A DNA stretch of 64,000 nucleotides, taken from positions 1-64,000 of the forward strand of contig NZ_LRDB01000045.1 of the NCBI RefSeq assembly GCF_001592935.1, in the 5' to 3' direction. The notes beneath the pieces were generated by a model that saw nothing but the letters and a program-made list of their open reading frames with translations, was not told where the DNA came from and did not search any database. The first letter of the stretch is position 1. Each line of letters begins with the position of its first letter. A program made the position numbers and the translations under genes. Positions 26,964 through 34,940 of this stretch are shown piece by piece. Source of the stretch: Roseivirga echinicomitans. GTDB taxonomy: Bacteria > Bacteroidota > Bacteroidia > Cytophagales > Cyclobacteriaceae.

Positions 26964-27944
26964 CTAAACTGCCACTTCCACTTTGGCATATTTGTTTCGA
27001 TACTCAATTGGTGTTAGCCCCGTGATTTTCTTAAACACATTGCGGAAAGCTTTGGTATCGGTATAACCCACATCGAACATGACTTCATTGATGTTCTTTC
27101 TGCTGGACTCAAAACTGCGTTTGGCAGCCTCAATTTTGATCCGTTGAAGGTATTCCAATACCGTGTTTCCTGTGGACTGTTTAAACCTGCGCTCAAAACT
27201 TCTTCGGCTTACCGCTACATAATTGGCCACTTCGTCTACTGATATTCTCTCTTGAAAATTCTCTTCTAAATATTGCTGCGCCAGTTTCACCGCTTCATCA
27301 TTATGATCTTTCTGCCCATTGAAAATAGCAAAGGAAGATTGACTGCTTCTGTCGATGTCTATGGCGAAATATTTTGAGGCTAGAATGGCCGTGTCGCGGT
27401 CGGTATATTTTTCAAGAATATAGAGCAGCAGGTTCCAATAGGAGTTGGCGCCTCCGCTAGAATAGATTCCCTTCTCTTCAGTAATAATGCTTCCGTCCAT
27501 GATTTCCACATCGGGAAAAGTCTCACGAAACTCGTTATAATAGGCCCAATGGGTAGAGCATTTCTTGTCTTTTAACAAACCTGTGGAAGCCAATAAAAAT
27601 GCCCCAACACAAAGTGAAGCTACTTCTGCCCCATTATTGTGCTGCTCAACAATCCACGGAATTGCAGCCTGATTTACTTCTACGGCATTTTTCATATCAC
27701 CAAAAAGCGCAGGAATAATGATCAGGTCAGTTTGTTTCACTTCACCAATCAACTTGTCGGCATGAACGGAAAAAACGCCTCCGTGAAGCCTCACTTCTTT
27801 AGTTAATGCCACCAATTGCACATTGAATAGTGGTGCTTTACCTGCCGCTTGCAAAAACTGGTTGGCTGCGGTGAACATGTAGCGGGGATCGGCCACAGCC
27901 TCCATTACAGACGACTCCGGAACAAATATGGAAACGGTTTTCAT
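26964..27944 (-). CDS. GlxA family transcriptional regulator (DJ-1/PfpI + AraC)
   Basis: A 326-residue regulator. Residues 1-190 form a DJ-1/PfpI amidotransferase-like domain with the nucleophile-elbow Cys in SLCVGAFLLAS. Residues about 220-320 are an AraC-type double helix-turn-helix (ISVDEVANYVAVSRRSFERRF; MFDVGYTDTKAFRNVFKKITG). It is divergent from the small-protein run beginning at 28070, with 125 bases between, so control of that run is likely but inferred. Confidence 0.92.
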   Translation of the reverse strand: MKTVSIFVPESSVMEAVADPRYMFTAANQFLQAAGKAPLFNVQLVALTKEVRLHGGVFSVHADKLIGEVKQTDLIIIPALFGDMKNAVEVNQAAIPWIVEQHNNGAEVASLCVGAFLLASTGLLKDKKCSTHWAYYNEFRETFPDVEIMDGSIITEEKGIYSSGGANSYWNLLLYILEKYTDRDTAILASKYFAIDIDRSSQSSFAIFNGQKDHNDEAVKLAQQYLEENFQERISVDEVANYVAVSRRSFERRFKQSTGNTVLEYLQRIKIEAAKRSFESSRKNINEVMFDVGYTDTKAFRNVFKKITGLTPIEYRNKYAKVEVAV

Positions 27945-28069
27945 ACCTAAATGTAAATCAAAAGTTTGGCGGAATCAACCCCATAAAGTGTCGGTATCTC
28001 CCCGCTTATATCTAAAACCAAATTCAGATATTTGTTATGTAATCTGTTGAAAACCTTAAGATCAAACAC

Positions 28070-28483
28070 ATGGAAAAAATCACAATCAAAGCAACCGTAA
28101 ATGTACCCATTACCAAAGTTTGGGAATACTGGGGAGCACCAGAACACATTACCCAATGGTGCCAGGCTTCTGACGATTGGCATGCGCCTAGCGCTAAAAA
28201 TGACCTAAGAACAGGTGGTAAATTCACCACTAGAATGGAAGCCAAAGACGGTAGTTTCGGTTTCGATTTTGGCGGAATTTATGATGAAGTAATCGAGCAT
28301 CAACTGATTGCTTATACCATGGAAGATGGCAGAACCGTAAAAATCACTTTTGAAGAAAAAGGGGGCGCTACTGAAATCATAGAAACCTTTGATCCAGAAA
28401 GCGAAAACCCAATAGACATGCAGCGCGGTGGATGGCAAGCCATTTTAGACAACTTTAAAACTTATGCTGAAAAGGAAAAATAA
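28070..28483 (+). CDS. SRPBCC family protein (AHSA1-like)
   Basis: A 137-residue START-like fold protein of the AHSA1 branch. VPITKVWEYWGAPEHITQWC at the start and the GGWQAILDNFKTYAE C-terminal helix are characteristic. These small cytoplasmic proteins bind hydrophobic ligands; the ligand is unknown. First gene of the rightward small-protein run. Confidence 0.88.
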   Translation: MEKITIKATVNVPITKVWEYWGAPEHITQWCQASDDWHAPSAKNDLRTGGKFTTRMEAKDGSFGFDFGGIYDEVIEHQLIAYTMEDGRTVKITFEEKGGATEIIETFDPESENPIDMQRGGWQAILDNFKTYAEKEK

Positions 28484-28494
28484 ATAGTAATACT

Positions 28495-28713
28495 ATGTCA
28501 TTTCAAGCTTACTTAGATAACATTCAAACCAAAACAGGAAAAACGCCAGAAGACTTTAAAGCTCTGGCTTCAGCCAAAGGCTTTACGGAAAGTGGTGAGC
28601 TCAAGAAAAATGTAAAAGCCACAGAAATCACCAATTGGCTCAAAGAAGAGTTTGATTTGGGACACGGGCATGCCATGGCCATGTTTGCCTATATAAAAGG
28701 GAAAAGGAGTTGA
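28495..28713 (+). CDS. DUF4287 domain-containing protein
   Basis: A 72-residue protein matching DUF4287: FQAYLDNIQTKTGKTPEDF at the start, then TEITNWLKEEFDLGHGHAMA. Such proteins commonly neighbour AHSA1 and VOC proteins in other genomes. It lies 11 bases after the AHSA1 gene and 3 bases before the VOC gene. Biochemical role unknown. Confidence 0.85.
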   Translation: MSFQAYLDNIQTKTGKTPEDFKALASAKGFTESGELKKNVKATEITNWLKEEFDLGHGHAMAMFAYIKGKRS

Positions 28714-28716
28714 CCA

Positions 28717-29124
28717 ATGAGTCGGCTGCACGCATACCTCACCTTTAATGGCAACTGCCGTGAGGCCATGACTTTCTATCATAGCTGTTTTGGTGGCAAA
28801 ATTCAATTTCAAACCATAGGCGACTCTCCTCTTGGAAATAAATTGGATCCTGAAATGCGGCAATATATTCTACAAGCTTCCATTTCTACGGACCATTTCA
28901 CATTGATGGGAACAGATATGGTTGGTGAAAATGACTTAATGCAAGGCAACGCCATCTCCATTTGGGTCGAATGCAAGAGCAAAAATGAGCTGTATACTTA
29001 CTATCAGAAACTTGCAGAAAAAGGTGAAGCTCGTCAGCCCGTTGAACAAACCTTTTCGGGTGCATTATTAGGAGGACTTACTGACCAATTCGAAAAGCAT
29101 TGGCTATTTCATTGGAGAGCGTAA
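28717..29124 (+). CDS. VOC family protein (PhnB-like)
   Basis: A 135-residue glyoxalase/bleomycin-resistance-fold protein of the PhnB type: AYLTFNGNCREAMTFYHSCFGG at the start, TLMGTDM in the middle and GLTDQFEKHWLFHW at the end. These domains use a metal site or act as binding proteins; no reaction can be assigned. Second related genes are at 30772 and 31590. Confidence 0.87.
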   Translation: MSRLHAYLTFNGNCREAMTFYHSCFGGKIQFQTIGDSPLGNKLDPEMRQYILQASISTDHFTLMGTDMVGENDLMQGNAISIWVECKSKNELYTYYQKLAEKGEARQPVEQTFSGALLGGLTDQFEKHWLFHWRA

Positions 29125-29253
29125 ACGCTAAAAAAAATATGCACCTCTGTCGCAATCACCCCATTACAATGACGGATACACACCACCTTAAACTCATTTT
29201 ATGTGAGCAAATTTGTAATGAATCAATAAAAACTAACCTCAATCAAACACATC

Positions 29254-29628
29254 ATGAAAAAGAGCAAAATCATTTTCTGGAGCACTACCATTCTTATTTT
29301 TCTATTTGAAGGGGTAATGCCCGCCCTTACTTCGCAAACCGAACTGGCCGTAGAAGGAATTCGCCATTTGGGCTACCCCGACTACTTTGGCGTAATGCTT
29401 ACCGTTTTTAAAGTCTTGGGCTCGCTAGCGCTTATCATTCCTGCCGTACCCAAGCGAATAAAAGAATGGGCCTATGCCGGCTTTGCCATTGATTTCATTT
29501 CCGCATTTGTAAGCATCGCAGCAGTCGATGGCTTCGGACCAGCCTTACTTTTACCTTTAATATTTATGGTTGTGTTAGTGCTTTCTTATATTCATTATCA
29601 TAAATTGAATCCAGAAATAAAAGGTTAA
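29254..29628 (+). CDS. DoxX family membrane protein
   Basis: A 124-residue protein with four transmembrane helices. The layout (VEGIRHLGYPDYFGVMLTVFKVLGSLALIIPAVPKRIKEWAYAG) is typical of DoxX-like proteins. Family members are associated with redox or thiol stress in other bacteria. Part of the small-protein run, though a 129-base gap before it may hold a promoter. Confidence 0.85.
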   Translation: MKKSKIIFWSTTILIFLFEGVMPALTSQTELAVEGIRHLGYPDYFGVMLTVFKVLGSLALIIPAVPKRIKEWAYAGFAIDFISAFVSIAAVDGFGPALLLPLIFMVVLVLSYIHYHKLNPEIKG

Positions 29629-29649
29629 AGCATTAACAGCAAACTGTTT

Positions 29650-29862
29650 ATGATCGAAGTTTTCGCTACAAATATTACGAGTGAGGGAAAAGCAAAAAGG
29701 ATTCTAACTCAAATTGAAGAAGTTTTTCCAGCCTATATAGCCAACTTCGATTTGGAGGATTGTGACAAGATTCTTCGTATCGAAACAGAACAAACTATGA
29801 TTGATACCAAGTCCATTATTCAGTTGGTAAACGAAATGAATGGCGAAGCTTCGCTTTTGTAA
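29650..29862 (+). CDS. Small HMA-like protein without the metal Cys pair
   Basis: A 70-residue protein with a beta-alpha-beta pattern (MIEVFATNITSEGKAKRILTQI; DKILRIETEQTMI) like a heavy-metal-associated or ferredoxin-like fold. The CxxC metal motif is missing. It lies 21 bases after the DoxX gene, and its role is unknown. Confidence 0.6.
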   Translation: MIEVFATNITSEGKAKRILTQIEEVFPAYIANFDLEDCDKILRIETEQTMIDTKSIIQLVNEMNGEASLL

Positions 29863-29881
29863 ACTATAGCAAAACATAACC

Positions 29882-30436
29882 ATGCGTAAACTCAGTTCAT
29901 TTACCTTTTTATCACTCAATGGTTACTATAAAGACTTGAACGAAGACACCAGTTGGCATCAACATGGTGAAGAAGAAGCTAAATTTTCCGAATCATCGCT
30001 TCAATCAGAAAACACACTTTTGTTCGGAAGAACCACCTACCAAATGATGAGTAGTTTCTGGCCTAGCCCAATGGCAGCAGAGATGTTCCCTAAGGTAGCA
30101 CAGGGGATGAATAAGGCTAAAAAGATAGTTTTTTCAAGCACCTTAAATGAAGTCGAATGGAAAAACACTTCTATAATGAGTGGAAATATTACTGAGCAAA
30201 TAGCAAAGCTGAAGTTAACGCCAGGAAATGACATGACTATCCTTGGCAGTGGAAGTATTGTGGCTCAGTTTTCTGACGCAGATTTAATAGATACTTATCA
30301 AATCATGATCGATCCTGTTGCACTACCCAATGGGCATACGTTATTTAGCGGCTTAAAGGATACTTTAAACCTTAAACTCATTAATTCAAAAGTGTTCAAT
30401 AGTGGCGTAGTTCTACTCACGTATGAAAAACCATAA
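29882..30436 (+). CDS. Dihydrofolate reductase family protein (RibD C-terminal-like)
   Basis: A 184-residue protein with the RibD C-terminal/DHFR-like fold: SSFTFLSLNGYYKD at the start, LLFGRTTYQMM (NADPH-binding loop region) and ILGSGSIVAQF in the middle. This group is distinct from true folate-pathway DHFR; the substrate is unknown. It follows the HMA-like gene after 19 bases. Confidence 0.86.
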   Translation: MRKLSSFTFLSLNGYYKDLNEDTSWHQHGEEEAKFSESSLQSENTLLFGRTTYQMMSSFWPSPMAAEMFPKVAQGMNKAKKIVFSSTLNEVEWKNTSIMSGNITEQIAKLKLTPGNDMTILGSGSIVAQFSDADLIDTYQIMIDPVALPNGHTLFSGLKDTLNLKLINSKVFNSGVVLLTYEKP

Positions 30437-30441
30437 GGCAT

Positions 30442-30747
30442 TTGACTATGGTAACAGGAAAGGAAAAACAATTAAGAACTTGCACGGAAGGGCACCAGTA
30501 CTACAAAAGTAGCGACTGCCCTACTTGCCCAATTTGTGAGGCAGAAAGAAAGCCGAAAACTGGTTTCCTTTACCTCATCAGCGCTCCTGCAAGAAGGGCC
30601 TTGGCAGGTGAAGAAATTTCCAGTTTAGAGCAGCTATCTGAATACAGCGAAAAAGAAATATCAGCGCTTCACGGTATGGGACCAAAGGCCATCACTCTGT
30701 TAAAAACCGTGTTGGAAGAAAATAACTTATATTTTAAAACAAATTAA
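30442..30747 (+). CDS. Zinc-knuckle plus RNA-polymerase alpha-CTD-like protein
   Basis: A 101-residue protein with two parts. Residues 13-35 hold a Cys/His cluster (CTEGHQYYKSSDCPTCPICE) that probably binds zinc. Residues 50-95 form a helix-hairpin-helix domain like the C-terminal domain of RNA polymerase alpha (RRALAGEEISSLEQLSEYS, LHGMGPKAITLLKTVL). Nucleic-acid binding is likely. It lies 5 bases after the DHFR-like gene. Confidence 0.8.
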   Translation: MTMVTGKEKQLRTCTEGHQYYKSSDCPTCPICEAERKPKTGFLYLISAPARRALAGEEISSLEQLSEYSEKEISALHGMGPKAITLLKTVLEENNLYFKTN

Positions 30748-30771
30748 AACCAACATCTAAAACTTAAAATT

Positions 30772-31212
30772 ATGGCAGCAGTAAGCACTTACCTCAATTT
30801 TTCTCGCAATACAGAGGAAGCATTTAACTTTTACAAATCTATATTTGGTGGAGAATTCTTTGGAAACGGCATTATGCGCTTTGGAGACATTCCAGCCCAA
30901 GAAGAAATGCCCCCAATGGCCGAAGAAGACAAAAACCTTGTTATGCACGTTGAACTCCGCATTTTAGGATGTCACACATTAATGGGTACAGACGCACCAG
31001 AAAGCATGGGCTTCAAGGTAAACTTTGGCAACAATAGCTACATTAACCTTCAGCCCGATACCAGAAAGGAAACCAAAAAGCTATTCGATGCCCTTTCAAA
31101 TGGCGGAAAAGTAACACAAGAACTTGAAGAGATGTTTTGGGGCGATTATTACGGAAGTTGCACAGACAAATTTGGAGTGCATTGGATGTTCAATTGTGGT
31201 GAAAAGGCATAA
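30772..31212 (+). CDS. VOC family protein (PhnB-like)
   Basis: A 146-residue VOC protein: STYLNFSRNTEEAFNFYKSI at the start, GCHTLMGTDAPE in the middle and DKFGVHWMFNCG at the end. It resembles the VOC protein at 28717 and is probably an ancient paralogue. No enzymatic reaction can be assigned. Confidence 0.88.
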   Translation: MAAVSTYLNFSRNTEEAFNFYKSIFGGEFFGNGIMRFGDIPAQEEMPPMAEEDKNLVMHVELRILGCHTLMGTDAPESMGFKVNFGNNSYINLQPDTRKETKKLFDALSNGGKVTQELEEMFWGDYYGSCTDKFGVHWMFNCGEKA

Positions 31213-31227
31213 GTCAAGTTTTCCATC

Positions 31228-31593
31228 ATGACCGATCACAACAAAGACATTGCAACAGCCTTTTCCAAAGGTGAATTCAGCTCGGTGTATGATAAACTAG
31301 CAGATGATATTGAATGGAATATTGTTGGTGAAAGCCTATTAAAAGGAAAAGAAGAAGTCATAGCCTATTGTGAGAAAACAGCTCAATACTTTTCGGAAGT
31401 CAGCACTGACTTCCGATTAAAGAGCATCGTTGCAGAAAACAATCATGTCATGATCAACGGAACAGCCGAATTCATCGGTAAATCGAACAAATCCACTTAT
31501 ATTTCTTCTTGCGATGTATATGCTTTTGAAGGAGGTCAACTTCGAGAAATTACTTCTTACTGTATAAGGACGAACAAACCCAAGACACCATGA
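31228..31593 (+). CDS. NTF2-like (SnoaL-type) protein
   Basis: A 121-residue cone-shaped NTF2-like fold protein. Visible are the N-terminal helix (IATAFSKGEFSSVYDKLADD), IEWNIVGESLLKGKEEV and the C-terminal strand VYAFEGGQLREITSY. Such proteins bind small ligands or act as isomerases. The stop overlaps the next start (ATGA at 31590). Confidence 0.8.
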   Translation: MTDHNKDIATAFSKGEFSSVYDKLADDIEWNIVGESLLKGKEEVIAYCEKTAQYFSEVSTDFRLKSIVAENNHVMINGTAEFIGKSNKSTYISSCDVYAFEGGQLREITSYCIRTNKPKTP

Positions 31594-31964
31594 AAATACC
31601 TCAAGGACACCAATCTGTAATGCCTTACCTCATATTACCTGAGGCGGAAGGCTTTAGCGAATTCGCAAAGCAAGTCTTCAATGCAAAAGTAAGCTTAACC
31701 AAGCTGCGCGAAGATGAGAAAACCATTATGCATTCTGAATTAATGATCAGCAACAGTACGATCATGTTTGCTGGGGCTACAGAACAATTCACTCCTCAAA
31801 CAGCAAACCTATTTGTTTATGTCCAAAACGCGGACGAAACCTATCAAAAAGCATTGAACAATGGCGCTACTTCAGTAATGGGCTTATCTAATCAAGATTA
31901 TGGAAGAACCTGTGGAGTGTTAGATCCATTTGGCAATACCTGGTGGATTACATCGGTGAAGTAA
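31590..31964 (+). CDS. VOC family protein (glyoxalase-like)
   Basis: A 124-residue VOC protein, third in the cluster: VMPYLILPEAEGFSEFAKQV at the start, MHSELMISNSTIMFAGA in the middle and YGRTCGVLDPFGNTWWITS at the end, the last being a hallmark of the PhnB/glyoxalase branch. It closes the run, after which an inverted-repeat element follows. Confidence 0.87.
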   Translation: MKIPQGHQSVMPYLILPEAEGFSEFAKQVFNAKVSLTKLREDEKTIMHSELMISNSTIMFAGATEQFTPQTANLFVYVQNADETYQKALNNGATSVMGLSNQDYGRTCGVLDPFGNTWWITSVK

Positions 31965-32002
31965 AGGGTATTGAGTATTGGGAAAGCCAACCCCATCGGC
32001 TC

Positions 32003-32142
32003 CGTCATTGCGAGAAATGAAACCTGTGCTAACAAGGTTTTATGACGCGGCAAACTGTTTGTCCTTGTCCACATCAGTATTGAACTGACAGATTGCCGCG
32101 TCACAGCCTTTCGCACTCGCAATGCCTGCTTCTCGCAATGAC
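32003..32142. repeat. CGTCATTG...CAATGAC interspersed element, copy 1
   Basis: A 140-bp intergenic element with terminal inverted repeats (CGTCATTGCGAGA at 32003 and TCTCGCAATGACA at the right end). Internal hairpins include AACCTGT...AACAAGGTT and GACGCGGCAA/TTGCCGCGTC. A related 169-bp copy sits at 58153-58321. It has no coding capacity, like REP/BIME or miniature elements. Confidence 0.75.
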
Positions 32143-32262
32143 AGTACAGAGGCGAGTCCAGCTTTCTTCCTACTTCGATCTTCCGCCTTCCAACAACCTT
32201 AAAATTTGTTTACCTTCGGAAATATTCAAGAGTGAAGGCTTAAAAAGGGGATTTCCCACGCC

Positions 32263-33042
32263 ATGTTAAGAACTGTAAATGTAACCCGATACATCCAACC
32301 CTTACGCGAGGGCGGCTCATTGCCCGCTTTAGCCGAAGCGGACGATGACTTCAAATACGTATTAAAATTCAGGGGCAACGGCCATGGCCCCAAAGTGCTG
32401 ATTGCCGAATTGATTGGTGGAGAAATCGCCCGTGAACTCGGTTTAAGAGTCCCAGAATTAGTGTTCGCACACTTGGATGAAGCCTTTGGCCGTACCGAAG
32501 GTGATGAAGAAGTACAAGACTTATTGAAAGGAAGCCAAGGCCTAAATATTGCGCTGCACTTTCTTTCTGGCGCAATTACCTTCGATCCGGTGGTCACGCA
32601 AATTGATGCAGAAACTGCTTCGAAAGTGGTGTGGCTCGATTCCTTCATCTCTAACATCGACCGCACGGTGAAGAACACCAATATGCTGATGTTCAATAAA
32701 GAATTGTGGCTGATCGATCATGGTTCTTCTTTGTCTTTTCACCATGCATGGATGCACCTTGAGGAGCGTGCCAAATCACCTTTTCCATTTGTGAAAGAGC
32801 ATGTACTTCTGGCCCAAGCCTCTTTGCTAAAAGAAACCAACGAGGCATTCAAAAAGCTGTTGACGCCTGAGAAATTACAGGCCATTGTCGCCTTAATTCC
32901 CGATTCGTGGCTCGAATGGCCCGATACCGATGAAAGCCCTGAGGCGTTAAGAGAGGCATACTCCCAATTTCTGATTACGCGTTTAAATCATTCCGATATT
33001 TTCACCAACCAAGCCCAAGATGCAAGAGAAGCACTTATATGA
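32263..33042 (+). CDS. HipA-like kinase family protein
   Basis: A 259-residue protein of the HipA-like group (short, without the N-subdomain and HipB partner). Visible are the nucleotide-loop region KYVLKFRGNGHGPKVLIAEL, the catalytic-type segment DSFISNIDRTVKNTNMLMF and the metal Asp in LWLIDHGSSL. These fit a Ser/Thr kinase-like fold. It overlaps the DUF3037 gene by 23 bases, a pairing seen in other genomes. Function unknown; a toxin role is conjecture. A TACCTTCG box at about 32208-32215 may be its promoter. Confidence 0.8.
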   Translation: MLRTVNVTRYIQPLREGGSLPALAEADDDFKYVLKFRGNGHGPKVLIAELIGGEIARELGLRVPELVFAHLDEAFGRTEGDEEVQDLLKGSQGLNIALHFLSGAITFDPVVTQIDAETASKVVWLDSFISNIDRTVKNTNMLMFNKELWLIDHGSSLSFHHAWMHLEERAKSPFPFVKEHVLLAQASLLKETNEAFKKLLTPEKLQAIVALIPDSWLEWPDTDESPEALREAYSQFLITRLNHSDIFTNQAQDAREALI

Positions 33043-33403
33043 ATATGCGATGATTCGGGTGGTCCCTGTTTTGGAACGTGAAGAGTTTCTGAATGTGGGA
33101 GTGGCTGTATTTAGCAAAAGAGCGAAATTCATTAAAGTGCTTTGGACGATTAATGAATCAAAAATTGCTTTGCTTTCAGACGAACTGGACATTGATCAAA
33201 TCCGATTGAATTTGCAGAGTTTCGAAAAAGTAGCCTTGGGCGATAAAGAGTGTGGCCCTATAGCAAAATTAGACATTACCGAGCGTTTCCGTTGGTTAAC
33301 CTCCACCCGAAGTTCGGCCCTTCAGGTGTCTAAAACCCATGCAGGCTTATCTGATGATTTAGAGAAAACTGCCCAGCGCTTATTTGAGAATCTAGTATTA
33401 TAA
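33020..33403 (+). CDS. DUF3037 domain-containing protein
   Basis: A 127-residue protein matching DUF3037: YEYAMIRVVPVLEREEFLNVGVAVF at the start, the acidic middle, and RFRWLTSTRSSALQVSKTH at the end. Translation is coupled to the HipA-like kinase gene by a 23-base overlap. Function unknown. Confidence 0.85.
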   Translation: MQEKHLYEYAMIRVVPVLEREEFLNVGVAVFSKRAKFIKVLWTINESKIALLSDELDIDQIRLNLQSFEKVALGDKECGPIAKLDITERFRWLTSTRSSALQVSKTHAGLSDDLEKTAQRLFENLVL

Positions 33404-33412
33404 AAGCCCACC

Positions 33413-33805
33413 ATGCCCGCTATTTATGAATCTACATTTGAAGTAACTACAGCCGACTTGGACGATATGCAACACGTGAATAATGTGCGCTATTTGCAGT
33501 GGGTACAAGATGTTTCCGAAGCCCATTGGACACAATGGGCAAAACCCATTTGGCTAAAACAATACAAATGGGTGGCGATTAATCACTTTATAGAATACAA
33601 AAAGCCAGCCTTTTTGGGTGACCAAATCCAGATTAACACCCATGTACACGAACACACCGGAGTAAAAAGTAACCGACTGGTGCGTATGTTCAATGCCACT
33701 ACAGGCGACCTACTCATGCAGTCCAGTTCATGGTGGTGTATGATTGATGCCAGCAGCCTAAAACCCACCCGAATCCCCAAAGAAGTTACTGAGGCGTTTG
33801 TGTAA
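33413..33805 (+). CDS. Acyl-CoA thioesterase (4HBT hotdog fold)
   Basis: A 130-residue 4-hydroxybenzoyl-CoA thioesterase-type hotdog. DDMQHVNNVRYLQWVQDVSE carries the catalytic Asp-like residue and the HVNN motif. INHFIEYKKPAFLGDQIQ follows. The acyl chain specificity is unknown. It starts 9 bases after the DUF3037 stop. Confidence 0.87.
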   Translation: MPAIYESTFEVTTADLDDMQHVNNVRYLQWVQDVSEAHWTQWAKPIWLKQYKWVAINHFIEYKKPAFLGDQIQINTHVHEHTGVKSNRLVRMFNATTGDLLMQSSSWWCMIDASSLKPTRIPKEVTEAFV

Positions 33806-33854
33806 TTACACCGAATCCTGCCATATTACTAACACTCAAAATAGAACTACTCCA

Positions 33855-34343
33855 ATGATCAAACTAAGACCAGCCACCTTACACGACCTTGAGTTATTGA
33901 AGTTTTGGGACACCCAGCAACATGTGATTGATTGTGACCCAGATGATGATTGGAATTGGGAAATAGAATTGGGCAGAAATCCTGAATGGAGAGAACAGTT
34001 GGTGGCAGAACTGAATGGAGAACCTATTGGCTTTGTCCAAATCATAGACCCTTACCATGAAGAAACGCACTATTGGGGAGATGTAGAACAAGGTAAAAGG
34101 GCCATTGACATCTGGATAGGAGAAGAAAAAAACCTAAGTAAGGGATACGGAACCACAATAATGAAGCTGGCCATAGACAGGTGTTTCAGCCACCCAAACA
34201 TCAGTGGAATTCTAATCGATCCTTTAAAGACAAATACCAAAGCACATCAATTTTATAAGCGACTCGGCTTTGAATTCGTGGAAGAAAGGGCGTTTAACGA
34301 AACGGCTTGCTATGTCTATGAGTTAAGCAGAAAGCGTGCTTAG
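33855..34343 (+). CDS. GNAT family N-acetyltransferase
   Basis: A 162-residue GCN5-type acetyltransferase; I use the ATG at 33855 because the fold starts there (IKLRPATLHDLELLKFWD), and 19 codons of a longer frame look non-homologous. EKNLSKGYGTTIMKLAIDR is the acetyl-CoA binding loop, and NTKAHQFYKRLGFEFV is the C-terminal motif. The layout is close to aminoglycoside 6'-acetyltransferase-like proteins of this fold, but the substrate cannot be assigned. Confidence 0.85.
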   Translation: MIKLRPATLHDLELLKFWDTQQHVIDCDPDDDWNWEIELGRNPEWREQLVAELNGEPIGFVQIIDPYHEETHYWGDVEQGKRAIDIWIGEEKNLSKGYGTTIMKLAIDRCFSHPNISGILIDPLKTNTKAHQFYKRLGFEFVEERAFNETACYVYELSRKRA

Positions 34344-34368
34344 ATGCTATCAGAATAGGAAATCATTA

Positions 34369-34397
34369 GTCCGACCACTCGGAGTGATCGGGCCAAT
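34369..34397. repeat. CACTCGGAGTG-centred palindromic repeat, copy 1
   Basis: GTCCGACCACTCGGAGTGATCGGGCC is an imperfect palindrome centred on CACTCGGAGTG; a close relative occurs at 34912-34940. Confidence 0.65.
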
Positions 34398-34516
34398 TAC
34401 GCACTAGAGCAAGCTTCGGATCATCGGTTGTTTATAAATAAAAACTATTGCGCCCTTCAGGGCTTAATTCACTTAATATTCAACTAGGAATGGGTTGCAC
34501 CCATTCCTATTATATT

Positions 34517-34610
34517 CCGCCCCGTTGGGGCTACAAAGGTGTCGCCCCGCTGGGGCTTAATGTACCGTACATGTTTTTCCATGCTACAAATATGCCGCCC
34601 CGATGAGGCT
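34517..34610. repeat. Interspersed GCCCC repeat, copy 2
   Basis: Three GCCCC modules: GCCCCGTTGGGGCTACAAAG, then CGCCCCGCTGGGGCTTAATG, a spacer ending ATGCTACAAATATGC, then CGCCCCGATGAGGC. The last two match the order and spacing of copy 1 at 22005-22080. Confidence 0.65.
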
Positions 34611-34828
34611 TTTGCTCAAGCATTAGGCCACACCAAGCCCTGAAAGGGCGTGATATCCTAATGAAGGTTGAAACCCTTCGTAAAACAGAACCATATCGTC
34701 ATAGAAATCCTGTAAGAATGAAATAAGGGTATCACTTTGCGCTACTCAGCCGAATTGCGTAGGGCGCAATGACGAAGCGAATAAGCTTTCATTCCTAAAT
34801 GGTTAAAACCATTACAATGTCACATTTA

Positions 34829-34866
34829 TGCACATAGCCCACGGTTTAAACCGTGGGCTATGTGCA
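34829..34866. repeat. 38-bp perfect palindrome
   Basis: TGCACATAGCCCACGGTTT (34829-34847) is followed directly by its exact reverse complement to 34866, giving a 19-bp arm with no spacer. It is flanked by partly matching ATGGTTAAAACCATT and CCGTTTTAATGGTTT segments, which extend the symmetry. Confidence 0.9.
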
Positions 34867-34911
34867 TGGCAGCAACACTAACCGTTTTAATGGTTTACCT
34901 CTGGCGCCTAC

Positions 34912-34940
34912 TGGTCTGATCACTCGGAGTGGTCAGACCA
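34912..34940. repeat. CACTCGGAGTG-centred palindromic repeat, copy 2
   Basis: TGGTCTGATCACT-CGG-AGTGGTCAGACCA is a near-perfect 13-bp hairpin (one G/T pair), lying just upstream of the ParD promoter. Confidence 0.65.

Noticed and set aside
29100-29309. 69-codon ORF between the VOC and DoxX genes
   Set aside because: It overlaps both neighbours out of frame and shows no conserved feature; it is probably a chance ORF around the DoxX promoter region.
32263-33403. Classical hipBA toxin-antitoxin locus
   Set aside because: There is no HipB-type HTH gene and the kinase lacks the HipA N-subdomain length; the partner is DUF3037.
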